A stretch of 64,000 nucleotides of DNA, taken from assembly GCF_052076145.1 (NCBI RefSeq), contig NZ_CP197246.1, forward strand, positions 4,402,001 through 4,466,000, written 5' to 3'. The translations under genes and the position numbers were made by a program. This document shows, in pieces, positions 1 through 8,044 of the stretch (positions are counted from its first letter, which is position 1; each line of letters starts with the position of its first letter). The notes under the pieces are model-generated. The model was not told where the DNA came from. It ran no database searches and worked only from the letters and a program-made list of their open reading frames with translations. Source of the stretch: Kitasatospora sp052076145. Its GTDB lineage: Bacteria > Actinomycetota > Actinomycetes > Streptomycetales > Streptomycetaceae.

Positions 1-561
1 CAGGCCCGTGGTCGAGCCGGCCCGCCCGAGCAGGCCCTGGGCCTCCTCCAGCCGGGTGGACGCCTGGTCGAGCAGCAGGGCCCCGCGCTCGCTGTCGGAG
101 CCCGCCCAGTCCAGGCGGAGACCCTCCAGGCTGCGCTTCATGCCGTAGAGCGGGTCCCCGGGAAGGGCGTTGGTGCTCGCGAAGGCCGCGCCGGTGAAGC
201 TACCGACGGCAACTCCCGCCACCAGCCCGCCGATCGCCAGCCGCTTGCCCCAACGTCCGCGCCTGGCCGCGCGGAGCGCCCGGTGCCTGCGCTGCTGCGG
301 CACCCGGGCGGTCGGGCCGCCCACCCACTCCTGCTCGAACGCCGCCATCAGCTGGGCGCGTTGGACCGACCTGGCCTCCATCGCGAGCTCGGGCTCGGGC
401 AGGGCGCCGAGCGCCCCCGCCATGGTGAGCAGCTCCGCCAGCGCTCCTGCAGCCGAACCCGCCTCTGCGGGACCGCTGTTCGGTCCGTCATCCGTCCGGT
501 GGGCCTCCAGCGCCTCGGCGAAGGCCTTCGCCCGCCGGTGCTCCAGCACGTTTGCCGTCAC
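1..561 (-). CDS. rsbN: RsbN-like anti-sigma factor (DUF5667), partial
   Basis: Predicted membrane-anchored anti-sigma factor for the adjacent sigma-BldN. The gene runs off the left edge, so 187 N-terminal residues are visible. It starts at GTG 561, preceded by a GGGAGG ribosome-binding site. Residues 1-100 form a soluble, probably sigma-binding domain. A basic stretch leads into one membrane helix at about 107-128, followed by NALPGDPLYGMKR (131-143), the typical start of an extracytoplasmic DUF5667 domain. The symbol rests on the bldN-rsbN arrangement known in Streptomyces; DUF5667 proteins also follow other ECF sigma genes. A good candidate sigma-BldN promoter lies upstream at 695-723, which would make the pair a feedback loop. 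Confidence 0.85.
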   Translation of the reverse strand, partial: MTANVLEHRRAKAFAEALEAHRTDDGPNSGPAEAGSAAGALAELLTMAGALGALPEPELAMEARSVQRAQLMAAFEQEWVGGPTARVPQQRRHRALRAARRGRWGKRLAIGGLVAGVAVGSFTGAAFASTNALPGDPLYGMKRSLEGLRLDWAGSDSERGALLLDQASTRLEEAQGLLGRAGSTTGL

Positions 562-694
562 GGGCCACACCTCCCTTCGTCGTTGTCGACACCCCGGCCT
601 GCCGGACGGTTGCCTCGGCAAGCCAAAACCACACCATCGGGTGACAGTCCCTGATCCTGCTTGACCGTTGGTCCCGTGGGGGTTTGCAAGCTGG

Positions 695-723
695 CCAACG
701 AGTGGAGCCCGGCGTGGGTTACG
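695..723 (-). promoter_or_regulatory. Candidate sigma-BldN promoter of rsbN
   Basis: Read on the minus strand, -35 CGTAAC (723-718), a 17-nt spacer and -10 CGTTGG (700-695) closely match the sigma-BldN consensus I remember, CGTAAC-N16/17-CGTTGA. It lies in the bldN-rsbN intergenic region about 130 nt before the rsbN start. The consensus is from memory; the elements are read directly. Confidence 0.65.
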
Positions 724-799
724 CACGACTGATCATGTGACCGCCCATTCACCCGCACGTGTCCCCGCGCGGAGGCCGTCGGTGACGGCCTGCCCGGTA

Positions 800-1657
800 T
801 CACCGGGCGTCGGGGGGCAGCAGCCGCGCCAGCGTCCGCACCGCGCGGTACTGGAGCGTCTTGATGGCGCCCTCGTTCTTGCCCATGATCCGGGCCGTCT
901 CCGCGACCGAAAGCCCTTGCAGGAAGCGGAGCGTGACGCACTCCTGCTGCTGCGGGTTGAGCCGCCGGACGGCGTCCAGCAGGGCGGCGTTGGAGAGCGA
1001 CTCCAGCACCGAGTCCTCCGGGCTGCGCTCGCACTCGTTGGAGTCGAGCATCTCGCCGGTGGTCACCTCCAGCCGGAAACGGCTGGACTTGAAGTGGTCG
1101 GCGACGAGGTTGCGGGCGATCGTCACCAGCCAGGCGCCGAAGTCCCGGCCCTGCCAGGTGAAGGTGCCGATCCGGCGCAGCGCGCGCAGGAAGGTCTCGC
1201 TGGTGAGGTCCTCGGCCGTGGCCTTGCTGCCCACCCGGTAGTAGATGTACCGGTAGACCGTGTCGGAGTAGTGGTCGTAGAGGCGCCCGAAGGCCTCGCT
1301 CTCGCCGTTCTGGGCCTTCTCGACCAGCTCCATGATCGGGTTGTGCTCGGTCTCGAAGCCGGGGCTCGGCGTCGTCCGGCTGCGGCTGCGGCCGCCGCCG
1401 ACGGTGGGCCGGCTGCGGGTGCCCGCGCCGGTGCCGCCGGCCCCGGTGGTGCCGGCGCCGCTGGTCGTGGTGGAGCGCAGCAGCGGGCCCGGGGGCGGGC
1501 CGGCCGCGAAGGTGCCGCCGGCGAGGGCGGGTTGGGGGACGTACAGCTCGAACTCGCGGAGCGCGGCCCACAGTCGGTCGACGCGGGAGCGGGAGCGCAG
1601 GTTGGCGGGCGACGGGCGGGAGGTGGAGGGCGCGTCGTTCCGGACGGGTGGGTACAC
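800..1657 (-). CDS. bldN: ECF sigma factor BldN
   Basis: Developmental RNA polymerase sigma factor, 285 aa, that directs chaplin and rodlin expression for aerial growth. Region 2 lies at about 118-192 (FGRLYDHYSDTVYRYIYYR, then TAEDLTSETFLRALRRIG) and region 4 at about 225-283 (LNPQQQECVTLRFLQGLS, then MGKNEGAIKTLQYRAVR). Residues 1-105 form a low-complexity N-terminal extension, as expected for the pro-sigma form of BldN that is cleaved in S. coelicolor. I chose GTG 1657 because GGGAG sits just upstream and the protein then begins VYP, as I recall for the S. coelicolor protein. Reading upstream in frame gives unlikely extra sequence. The anti-sigma gene rsbN follows. Confidence 0.95.
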   Translation of the reverse strand: MYPPVRNDAPSTSRPSPANLRSRSRVDRLWAALREFELYVPQPALAGGTFAAGPPPGPLLRSTTTSGAGTTGAGGTGAGTRSRPTVGGGRSRSRTTPSPGFETEHNPIMELVEKAQNGESEAFGRLYDHYSDTVYRYIYYRVGSKATAEDLTSETFLRALRRIGTFTWQGRDFGAWLVTIARNLVADHFKSSRFRLEVTTGEMLDSNECERSPEDSVLESLSNAALLDAVRRLNPQQQECVTLRFLQGLSVAETARIMGKNEGAIKTLQYRAVRTLARLLPPDAR

Positions 1658-2116
1658 GGGACTCCCAGAGGCAGAACTGTGGACGGATCGCCTCCGCCTG
1701 CGCGGAGAGCACACTTCCTGACCCCCCGTCACACCGGACGTGTGGGTGGCGTGCATCCAGGAGAGAATAACGCTTTGTGCAATGACAGCTACACCCTGTG
1801 GCCGAAGTGGTCGTTTGAGATCCGCTTGTCGTGCATATTCAGCTGGAACTGACCGAGCCTGACTCCGGAAGCTCGGCTCTATGTGACCGCACATGAGCAG
1901 TGAGTGACAGATTTGGCAGGTGGGGCGGTGGTTTCCCCGCCTCCGGGCTCCGCAACCGCTGACTTTGCCGAGGAGTCGAACGATCGGAATCGGTCACGCC
2001 CGAACCCGATCGGAGCGCCCCGGAATTTCGCTCGTAAGCGTGACCCTCCGGCGGCGCGGTCCGCGTTCGCCGGTCACGCACGCCTCTGGGGTCGGCCGGC
2101 TGCGTCCGTGTCTGCG
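1658..2116. other. bldN upstream region, no gene seen
   Basis: This 459-bp stretch lies between bldN and the end of the HAD hydrolase gene and carries the bldN promoter region. Apart from the candidate BldD box at 1729-1745, I see no convincing coding sequence. Short open frames here lack ribosome-binding sites. Confidence 0.5.
1729..1745. promoter_or_regulatory. Candidate BldD box in the bldN promoter
   Basis: The sequence TCACACCGGACGTGTGG matches the BldD consensus TNACNC-N5-GNGTNA at every defined position except the last (G for A). It lies 72-88 nt upstream of the bldN start. In Streptomyces, BldD with c-di-GMP directly represses bldN, so position and sequence agree. Confidence 0.6.
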
Positions 2117-3067
2117 TCAGCAGGTGCTGCGGCGTCGGCGGCCGGCCAGGGCTGCTGCGGTGACTCCGGCGAGGATGCCGAGGCCGGCTGCGGCCGGGAG
2201 GCCGATCCGGGCGGCCTTGCGGCCGGTGCGGAAGTCGCGGACGCGCCAGCCCATCCGGCGGGCGTGTCGCCGCAGTGCCGCGTCCGGGTTGACCACGTAC
2301 GGGTGGCCGACGAGGGCCAGCATCGGGATGTCGTTGGCGGAGTCGCTGAAGGCCGCGCAGTGTGTCAGGTCGAGCTGCTCGCGGCGGGCCAGCGAGCGGA
2401 CGGCCGCCGCCTTCGCCTCGCCGTGCAGCAGGCCACCGACCAGGTGGCCGGTGTAGACGCCGTTCACCGCCTCGGCGACGGTGCCCAGGGCGCCCGTCAT
2501 GCCGAGCTGCCGGGCGATGATCCTGGCCACCTCCAGCGGGGCGGCGGTGACCAGCCAGACCCGCTGCCCGGCGTCCAGGTGCATCTGCACCAGGGCCCGG
2601 GTGCCGGGCCAGATCTTCTCGGCGATGACCTGCTCGAAGATCTCCTCGCAGATCTGCTCCAGCTCGGCCGTCCGCTTGCCCGCGACCAGCCCGAGCGCGG
2701 TGTCCTGGGCGTCCGCGATGTGCGCCGGGTCCTCCGAGCCGTGCACCCGGAACCAGGCCTGCTGCCAGGCGAACCGGGCCACGTCACGGCGGCTGAAGAA
2801 CTTCCGCCGGTAGAGGCCGATGCCGAGGTAGAAGATCGCCGCGCCACGCAGGATGGTGTTGTCGCAGTCGAAGAACGCGGCGGCGTGCGGGTCGTCCGGC
2901 GTCGGCGTGTGGTCCTCGGCCGGCGGCTTGGGGGTGCGCTTCGGCGGGGCCTCGGGCGGGGTCTCGGCGAGGGCGGCCTCCGCCGCCTCGGCGGCGGCCT
3001 CGCCCGCGAGGGCGGTCCGCTCGGTCGGGGTACGTCTCGCCTGGGTGAGCCTTCGCAACGCGGCCAT
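2117..3067 (-). CDS. HAD-superfamily hydrolase, subfamily IB
   Basis: Predicted phosphatase of the PSP-like HAD IB group (316 aa). Motif I is FFDCDNTILRG near residue 66, with the DxD nucleophile and acid. Motif II is LVTAAP, motif III lies around KAAAVRSLA, and motif IV is FSDSANDIPML. A C-terminal hydrophobic helix (GLPAAAGLGILAGVTAAALAG) followed by an RRRRSTC tail suggests loose membrane association. The first 60 residues are Ala/Glu/Pro-rich linker. The substrate cannot be read from sequence; phosphoserine or a lipid phosphate are family possibilities. ATG 3067 is chosen as the first start before the conserved part; its ribosome-binding site is weak. The same neighbour occurs beside bldN in streptomycetes. 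Confidence 0.85.
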   Translation of the reverse strand: MAALRRLTQARRTPTERTALAGEAAAEAAEAALAETPPEAPPKRTPKPPAEDHTPTPDDPHAAAFFDCDNTILRGAAIFYLGIGLYRRKFFSRRDVARFAWQQAWFRVHGSEDPAHIADAQDTALGLVAGKRTAELEQICEEIFEQVIAEKIWPGTRALVQMHLDAGQRVWLVTAAPLEVARIIARQLGMTGALGTVAEAVNGVYTGHLVGGLLHGEAKAAAVRSLARREQLDLTHCAAFSDSANDIPMLALVGHPYVVNPDAALRRHARRMGWRVRDFRTGRKAARIGLPAAAGLGILAGVTAAALAGRRRRSTC

Positions 3068-3128
3068 GCACCGAGCATAGTCAGCCGGGGCCCTTCCCCC
3101 CATGGCCGCGGCATGCCGCAGTCGTGAA

Positions 3129-3309
3129 GACCGGCCGACAATTGGTGGGCGGCGTCGCGGCGCCCGGACTCTCCCCTGGACGGCTTCTCCTCAGTCGCCG
3201 CAGCTCCGCTGCTACTGCCTCGTCGGCACCGCCCGGACTCGGCCCGCCGCAGACATCAGCCGCTGCGCGGCGGGCGCTCCTTCCTCCGCCCACCAATTGC
3301 CGGCCGGTC
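3129..3309. repeat. Spaced 24-bp inverted repeat, possible MITE-like element
   Basis: Arms 3129-3152 and 3286-3309 are inverted copies with one mismatch, sharing CAATTGGTGGGCGG and a GGCCGG end. They enclose 133 bp without a gene. The size (about 181 bp) and terminal inverted repeats resemble a miniature transposable element, but I see no clear target-site duplication. Confidence 0.4.
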
Positions 3310-3347
3310 CAACAAACCGCATCCGGGGCGTGGCCCACAATGGGCGG

Positions 3348-3626
3348 GTGAGTCCACTGCTGCGACGTGACGACAAGAAGAAGCCCGCCGACCGGACGGT
3401 CACCCTGATCGGCAAGCCGGGCTGCCACCTCTGCGACGACGCGCGCGAGGTGATCCTGCGGGTGACGGGCGAGCTCGGCGCGGCCTTCGAGGAGAAGGAC
3501 ATCACGCAGGACGAGGAGCTCTACCGGAAGTACTGGGAGCAGATCCCGGTGACGCTGATCGACGGCCGCCAACACGACTTCTGGCGGGTCGACGAGCGCC
3601 GCCTGCGTGCGAGCCTCGGCGCCTGA
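3348..3626 (+). CDS. Glutaredoxin-family thiol-disulfide protein
   Basis: Small cytoplasmic thioredoxin-fold protein of 92 aa. The redox motif CHLC sits in LIGKPGCHLCDDAREV near residues 21-36, and the cis-proline region is QIPVTLIDGRQ. This length and CxxC type are usual for the DUF836/glutaredoxin proteins of actinobacteria that lie beside rex. It could reduce disulfides or mixed mycothiol adducts, which is inference. GTG 3348 gives the domain its expected start. There is no ribosome-binding site, and CACAAT 12 nt upstream would suit a leaderless promoter. Longer in-frame upstream sequence would run through the inverted-repeat region. Confidence 0.85.
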   Translation: MSPLLRRDDKKKPADRTVTLIGKPGCHLCDDAREVILRVTGELGAAFEEKDITQDEELYRKYWEQIPVTLIDGRQHDFWRVDERRLRASLGA

Positions 3627-3643
3627 TCCCCGCCGATCCGCAC

Positions 3644-3669
3644 CGATCCCCGCCGATCGGCGGGGATCG
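3644..3669. repeat. Perfect 26-bp palindrome
   Basis: The 26 bases from 3644 to 3669, centred on GCCGATCGGC, read identically on both strands. The left half is partly repeated directly at 3625-3638. It starts 18 bp after the glutaredoxin stop codon, so it could be a factor-independent terminator, although no T-run follows. An operator for the downstream exonuclease gene is the alternative. Confidence 0.5.
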
Positions 3670-3781
3670 TACGCCGAATCGTTGCCGAGGCAATGCTGTT
3701 CCGCTTTCGTTCCAGCCAAATGGTCGGCTTACGATCTAATCGTTTTGTGTCCGCCGGGGGCTGGTGACGAAGGAGTACGTC

Positions 3782-4489
3782 ATGTCCCTCGGCTATGCCG
3801 TGGTCGACGTCGAGGCCACCGGCCGGAGCCCCTGGCGGCACCGGGTGGTCGAGGTCGCCGTCGTCCTGCTGGACGACCGGCTCCGCCCGGAGGGCGAGTT
3901 CTCCACCCTGCTCGACCCGGCCGGCCCGGTCGGGCCGACGCACGTGCACCGGATCTCCCAGGAGGACGTGGTCGGCGCCCCGCGCTTCCGCGAGGTCGCC
4001 CCCGACCTGCTGGAGCGGCTGGCCGGCCGCGTCCTGGTCGGCCACCACGTCAGCTGCGACCAGGCCTTCCTGGAGCGCGAGTTCGCCCGGATAGGGATAC
4101 CCCTGCCGGCCGTGCCGATGCTCTGCACCATGGGCCTGGCCCGGGGCCACCTGCCGGAGGCCGGCGGCTACGGCCTCGCGGCCTGCGTCGAGGCGGCCGG
4201 TCTCGGCTGGTACCCGGCGCACACCGCCCTCGGCGACGCGCGCGCCACCGCAGACCTGCTGCGGCACTGCGCCCTCGCGCCCCCCGGCCCGCCCGCAGGC
4301 AGACCGCCCGCAGACTGGGCCGCGCCGCTGCGTGAGGCGGCCGGGGTGCCGTGGCCGAGGCTCGGCCGTGCGGCATCCGCCCGCCAGGGCGGGGCCCGGC
4401 CGCTGATCCGGCGCGACCCCGCGTACGGACCGTGGCAGCTGGGCGGCGGGCAGCCGGAGCTGGTGCTGACCGCACTGGATGGCGAGTGA
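3782..4489 (+). CDS. DEDDh 3'-5' exonuclease
   Basis: DnaQ-like exonuclease domain protein, 235 aa. The DEDDh residues are visible: D and E in VVDVEATG (ExoI), D in VGHHVSCDQAF (ExoII), and H and D in HTALGDARATADLL (ExoIII). About 80 C-terminal residues are Pro/Ala-rich and divergent. Such proteins degrade single-stranded DNA or RNA ends; the exact role is unknown. ATG 3782 is preceded by GAAGGAG with an 8-nt gap; a GTG at 3764 lies upstream of that site and is less likely. It ends about 100 bp before rex. Confidence 0.85.
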   Translation: MSLGYAVVDVEATGRSPWRHRVVEVAVVLLDDRLRPEGEFSTLLDPAGPVGPTHVHRISQEDVVGAPRFREVAPDLLERLAGRVLVGHHVSCDQAFLEREFARIGIPLPAVPMLCTMGLARGHLPEAGGYGLAACVEAAGLGWYPAHTALGDARATADLLRHCALAPPGPPAGRPPADWAAPLREAAGVPWPRLGRAASARQGGARPLIRRDPAYGPWQLGGGQPELVLTALDGE

Positions 4490-4526
4490 TGCGCATCACT
4501 GTGCGGGGACAAAACGGACACCATCT

Positions 4527-4544
4527 TTGTGCACACGTTCACAA
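4527..4544. promoter_or_regulatory. Rex operator (ROP)
   Basis: TTGTGCACACGTTCACAA fits the Rex operator TTGTGAA-N4-TTCACAA with a single mismatch (C for A in the left arm). It lies 47 nt upstream of the rex start, as in S. coelicolor, where Rex represses rex-hemACD when NADH is high. The operator predicts that haem synthesis here follows the NADH/NAD+ ratio. Confidence 0.9.
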
Positions 4545-4590
4545 ACGCATAGCCTGGCTGCCAAAGCCCAGCTTCACCCACAGGAGCACC

Positions 4591-5457
4591 GTGGCAATCG
4601 GCCGATCCACACAGAGCAACTCGCAGACGCCCGACCAGGGCGCCTCGCGCCGACCCTCGCGTGCCCGGGGTATCCCGGAGGCGACCGTCGCCCGTCTCCC
4701 GCTCTACCTGCGGGCCCTCACCGCGCTCTCGGAGCGCTCGGTCCCGACCGTCTCCTCCGAGGAGCTCGCCGCCGCAGCCGGGGTCAACTCGGCCAAGCTG
4801 CGCAAGGACTTCTCCTACCTCGGCTCGTACGGCACCCGCGGTGTCGGCTACGACGTCGAGTACCTCGTCTACCAGATCTCCCGCGAGCTCGGCCTGACCC
4901 AGGACTGGCCGGTCGTGATCGTCGGGATCGGTAACCTCGGGCACGCCCTCGCCAACTACGGCGGGTTCGCCTCCCGTGGCTTCCGGGTCGCCGCCCTGCT
5001 CGACGCCGACCCGTCGGTGGTCGGCTCCAGCGCCGCCGGGCTGCCCGTGCGGCACATGGACGAGCTGGAGGAGATCGTCGCCACCCAGCACGTCTCGATC
5101 GGCGTCATCACCACCCCGCCCGGCGCCGCCCAGCAGGTCTGCGACCGGCTGGTCGAGGCCGGTGTCACCAGCATCCTCAACTTCGCCCCGACCGTGCTGA
5201 CCGTCCCGGACGGCGTGGACGTGCGCAAGGTCGACCTCTCCATAGAGCTCCAGATCCTCGCCTTCCACGAGCAGCGCAAGGCCGGGGAGGAGCCCGACCG
5301 GGGCGACTCGGTGCTCGACCGCGCCCCCGGCCCCGTCCGGGCCGCCGCCGCCAAGCTCCGCCGCGCCGCCGGGGGCCCTGCCAAGCCCGAGCCCACCAAG
5401 GGCGGCAAGCCCCCCAAGGGCACCGACGGCGACCTGTCCGCGGTGATGCCCGCGTGA
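4591..5457 (+). CDS. rex: Redox-sensing repressor Rex
   Basis: NADH/NAD+-responsive transcriptional repressor, 288 aa. A winged-helix domain (about 30-85) carries ARLPLYLRAL and AAGVNSAKLRKDFSYLGSYG, the recognition region typical of Rex. A Rossmann domain follows with GIGNLGHAL (112-120). Binding of NADH releases it from ROP sites. GTG 4591 has AGGAG at a good distance. The C-terminal 60 residues are a charged, Lys/Pro-rich tail beyond the core. It heads the rex-hemA-hemC-hemD run and is preceded by its own operator. Confidence 0.95.
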   Translation: MAIGRSTQSNSQTPDQGASRRPSRARGIPEATVARLPLYLRALTALSERSVPTVSSEELAAAAGVNSAKLRKDFSYLGSYGTRGVGYDVEYLVYQISRELGLTQDWPVVIVGIGNLGHALANYGGFASRGFRVAALLDADPSVVGSSAAGLPVRHMDELEEIVATQHVSIGVITTPPGAAQQVCDRLVEAGVTSILNFAPTVLTVPDGVDVRKVDLSIELQILAFHEQRKAGEEPDRGDSVLDRAPGPVRAAAAKLRRAAGGPAKPEPTKGGKPPKGTDGDLSAVMPA

Positions 5458-5515
5458 CCAGGGAACAGAACCGCGTGGACGGCTGCACGGACAGCTGTAC
5501 GGACAAGGGGCGGGC

Positions 5516-6955
5516 ATGAGTCTTCTCGTCGTTGGGCTGAGCCACCGGACGGCGCCGGTCGGCGTGCTGGAGCGCGCCGCCCTGACCGGTGACGCCCCGG
5601 CCCTGCTGCTGCGCGACGCCGCCGCGACCGAGACCGTCGCCGAGGCCGCGCTGGTGAACACCTGCAACCGGATCGAGCTCTACGCCGACGTGGACAAGTT
5701 CCACGCGGGCGTCGCCGAGCTCTCCCTGCTGCTCTCGCACCACAGCGGCGTCGAGCTGGAGGAGCTGACCTCCCACCTCTACGTCCACTACGAGGACCGC
5801 GCCGTCCACCACATCTTCTCGGTGGCCTGCGGCCTGGACTCGATGGTCGTCGGCGAGGGTCAGATCCTCGGCCAGCTGCGCGACGCACTGGCCCGCGCCC
5901 AGGAGGAGCACACCGCCGGGCGCGGCCTGAACGACCTCTTCCAGCAGGCCCTGCGGGTCGGCAAGCGGGCCCACAGCGAGACCGGCATCGACAAGGCCGG
6001 GCAGTCGCTGGTGACCTTCGGCCTCGACCAGATCGCCCGGACGACCGGCGACATCGCCGGGATGCGGGCCCTGGTGGTCGGCGCGGGCTCGATGAGCTCG
6101 CTGGCCGCCGCGACCCTCGTCCGGGCGGGCGTCGGTGACCTGCTGATCGCCAACCGCACCCGGGAGCGCGCCGAGCGGCTGGTCACCAACCTGGGCGTCG
6201 CGAACGCCGCCGTGATCGACTTCGCCGAGGTGCCGAAGGCCCTCGACACCGTCGACCTGGTGATCTCCTGCACCGGCGCGGCCGGAGTGGTGATCACCGC
6301 CGAGGACATCGCCGACGCGGCGGCGGCCCGCGAGGGCCTCGTACCGCTCGCCTTCCTCGACCTGGCCATGCCGCGCGACGTCGACCACGCCGTGCACGAG
6401 CTGCCCGGTGCGCTGCTGGTCGACCTGGAGAGCCTCTCCGAGGCCGACGCCGCGGCGCCCGGCGCCGGGGACGTGGACGCCGTCACCGGCATCGTCGCCG
6501 ACGAGGTCACCGCCTTCGGCGCGGCCCAGCGGGCGGCGCAGATCGCCCCGACCGTCGTCGCCCTGCGCGCGATGGCCTCCGAGGTGGTGCTCTCCGAGCT
6601 CGGCCGCCTCAACACCCGCCTGCCCGACCTGGACGAGCGCACCCGCGCCGAGGTCTCGCAGACCGTCAAGCGGGTCGTCGACAAGCTGCTGCACGCGCCC
6701 ACGGTGCGGGTGAAGCAGCTCGCCGCCGAGCCCGGCGGCGCCGGGTACGCGGACGCGCTGCGCGAGCTGTTCGACCTGGACCTCGCGGCGGTGCAGGCTG
6801 TGTCCGGCACGCTCGGCGCGGCCAAGGCCGCCGGCATGAAGACGGCCGGCGCGCAGACTGTCAGCGCGCAGACGGTGAACAAGGCCGTGAGCGCCCAGAC
6901 CGTCGGGGTGCAGGCCACCCCGAACGGCACCCTCGCAGGCGGGGGCGCCAGATGA
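5516..6955 (+). CDS. hemA: Glutamyl-tRNA reductase
   Basis: First committed enzyme of C5-pathway tetrapyrrole synthesis: NADPH-dependent reduction of glutamyl-tRNA to glutamate-1-semialdehyde, which HemL (at 39.0 kb) converts to aminolevulinate. Family signatures are LVVGLSHRTAPVGVLE (4-19), the catalytic Cys50 in VNTCNRIELYA, and the NADP-binding VVGAGSMSSLAAATL. The last about 60 residues depart from the core and contain repeated AQTV units. The stop overlaps the hemC start (ATGA), showing translational coupling. Rex probably controls it through the operator before rex. Confidence 0.97.
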   Translation: MSLLVVGLSHRTAPVGVLERAALTGDAPALLLRDAAATETVAEAALVNTCNRIELYADVDKFHAGVAELSLLLSHHSGVELEELTSHLYVHYEDRAVHHIFSVACGLDSMVVGEGQILGQLRDALARAQEEHTAGRGLNDLFQQALRVGKRAHSETGIDKAGQSLVTFGLDQIARTTGDIAGMRALVVGAGSMSSLAAATLVRAGVGDLLIANRTRERAERLVTNLGVANAAVIDFAEVPKALDTVDLVISCTGAAGVVITAEDIADAAAAREGLVPLAFLDLAMPRDVDHAVHELPGALLVDLESLSEADAAAPGAGDVDAVTGIVADEVTAFGAAQRAAQIAPTVVALRAMASEVVLSELGRLNTRLPDLDERTRAEVSQTVKRVVDKLLHAPTVRVKQLAAEPGGAGYADALRELFDLDLAAVQAVSGTLGAAKAAGMKTAGAQTVSAQTVNKAVSAQTVGVQATPNGTLAGGGAR

Positions 6956-7971
6956 ACCACCAGCCAGCCCACGAGCACGACCGGGACGATCACCTGATGA
7001 ATGGTCAAGCGCCAGCGGCGCCCCTGCGCCTCGGCACCCGCCGCAGCGCACTCGCGATGGCCCAGTCGGGCATGGTCGCCCGCGAGGTCTCCCGGGTCAC
7101 CGGGCGGCCGGTCGAGCTGGTGGAGATCACCACCTACGGCGACACCTCCCGCGAGGCCCTCGCACAGATCGGCGGCACCGGCGTCTTCGTCTCCGCCCTG
7201 CGCGACGCCCTGCTGGAGGGCCGGATCGACTTCGCCGTGCACTCCCTCAAGGACCTCCCCACCGCCGCCCCCGAGGGCCTGGTGCTGGCCGCCGTCCCCG
7301 AGCGCGAGGACCCGCGCGACGCCCTCGTCGCCCGCGACGGGCTGAGCCTGGAGGAGCTGATCGAGAAGTCGGCCGGGCACACCGCCCGGATCGGCACCGG
7401 CTCCCCCCGCCGGATGTCGCAGCTCAACGCCTGGGCCACCGCCCGCGGCGCGGCCCTGGAGACGGTGCCGATCCGGGGCAACGTCGACACCCGGGTCGGC
7501 TACGTCGCCGCCGGTGAGCTGGACGCCGTGGTGCTCGCCACCGCCGGGCTCAACCGGCTCGGCCGCAGCGCCGACATCACCGGGCACCTCGACACCGAGC
7601 TGATGCTCCCGGCCCCCGGCCAGGGCGCGCTCGCCATCGAGTGCGTCTCGGCCGAGCTGGCCACCGCGCTGAGCGCCCTCGACCACGCCCCGACCCGGGC
7701 CGCCGTCACCGCCGAGCGCGCGCTGCTGGCCGCGTTGGAGGCCGGCTGCTCCGCCCCCGTCGCCGCCCTGGCGGTCCGGACGGGCACCGAACTGCGGTTG
7801 GAAGGCGTGGTCGGCACCGTCGACGGCGCCACCCTGCTGAAGATGACCGCCACTGGTCCGCTGGTCCTCGACGAGACGGCCGAACGGCAGGCGACGGCCC
7901 TCGGCCACGCCCTCGCCACCCGGCTGCTCGACGCGGGAGCAGCCTCACTGATGGGGGAGCGAGCCTCATGA
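6952..7971 (+). CDS. hemC: Porphobilinogen deaminase (hydroxymethylbilane synthase)
   Basis: Polymerises four porphobilinogens to hydroxymethylbilane. The 339-aa sequence shows LRLGTRRSALAMAQSG, DFAVHSLKDLPT, RIGTGSPRR, IRGNVDTR and Cys266 in LEAGCSAPVAALA, which carries the dipyrromethane cofactor. ATG 6952 overlaps the hemA stop by 4 nt. A second ATG at 6997 would trim a non-conserved 15-residue leader and cannot be excluded. It lies in the rex-hemACD operon. Confidence 0.97.
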   Translation: MNHQPAHEHDRDDHLMNGQAPAAPLRLGTRRSALAMAQSGMVAREVSRVTGRPVELVEITTYGDTSREALAQIGGTGVFVSALRDALLEGRIDFAVHSLKDLPTAAPEGLVLAAVPEREDPRDALVARDGLSLEELIEKSAGHTARIGTGSPRRMSQLNAWATARGAALETVPIRGNVDTRVGYVAAGELDAVVLATAGLNRLGRSADITGHLDTELMLPAPGQGALAIECVSAELATALSALDHAPTRAAVTAERALLAALEAGCSAPVAALAVRTGTELRLEGVVGTVDGATLLKMTATGPLVLDETAERQATALGHALATRLLDAGAASLMGERAS

Positions 7972-7991
7972 GCGAGCGCAGCGAGCGAATC
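7970..7991 (+). repeat. Actinobacterial repeated motif at the hemC-hemD junction
   Basis: The stretch beginning GAGCGAGCGCAGCGAGCGAA overlaps the hemC stop and lies in the 73-bp gap before hemD. I recall this Ser-Glu-Arg-encoding, semi-palindromic sequence recurring at many gene boundaries in actinomycete genomes. Its presence is seen here; its copy number elsewhere is memory only. Confidence 0.4.
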
Positions 7992-8044
7992 CACGAGTAT
8001 GGCGCCTGGCGAAGCCACCGCCCGAACGAAGAGAGGGCGGGAGC

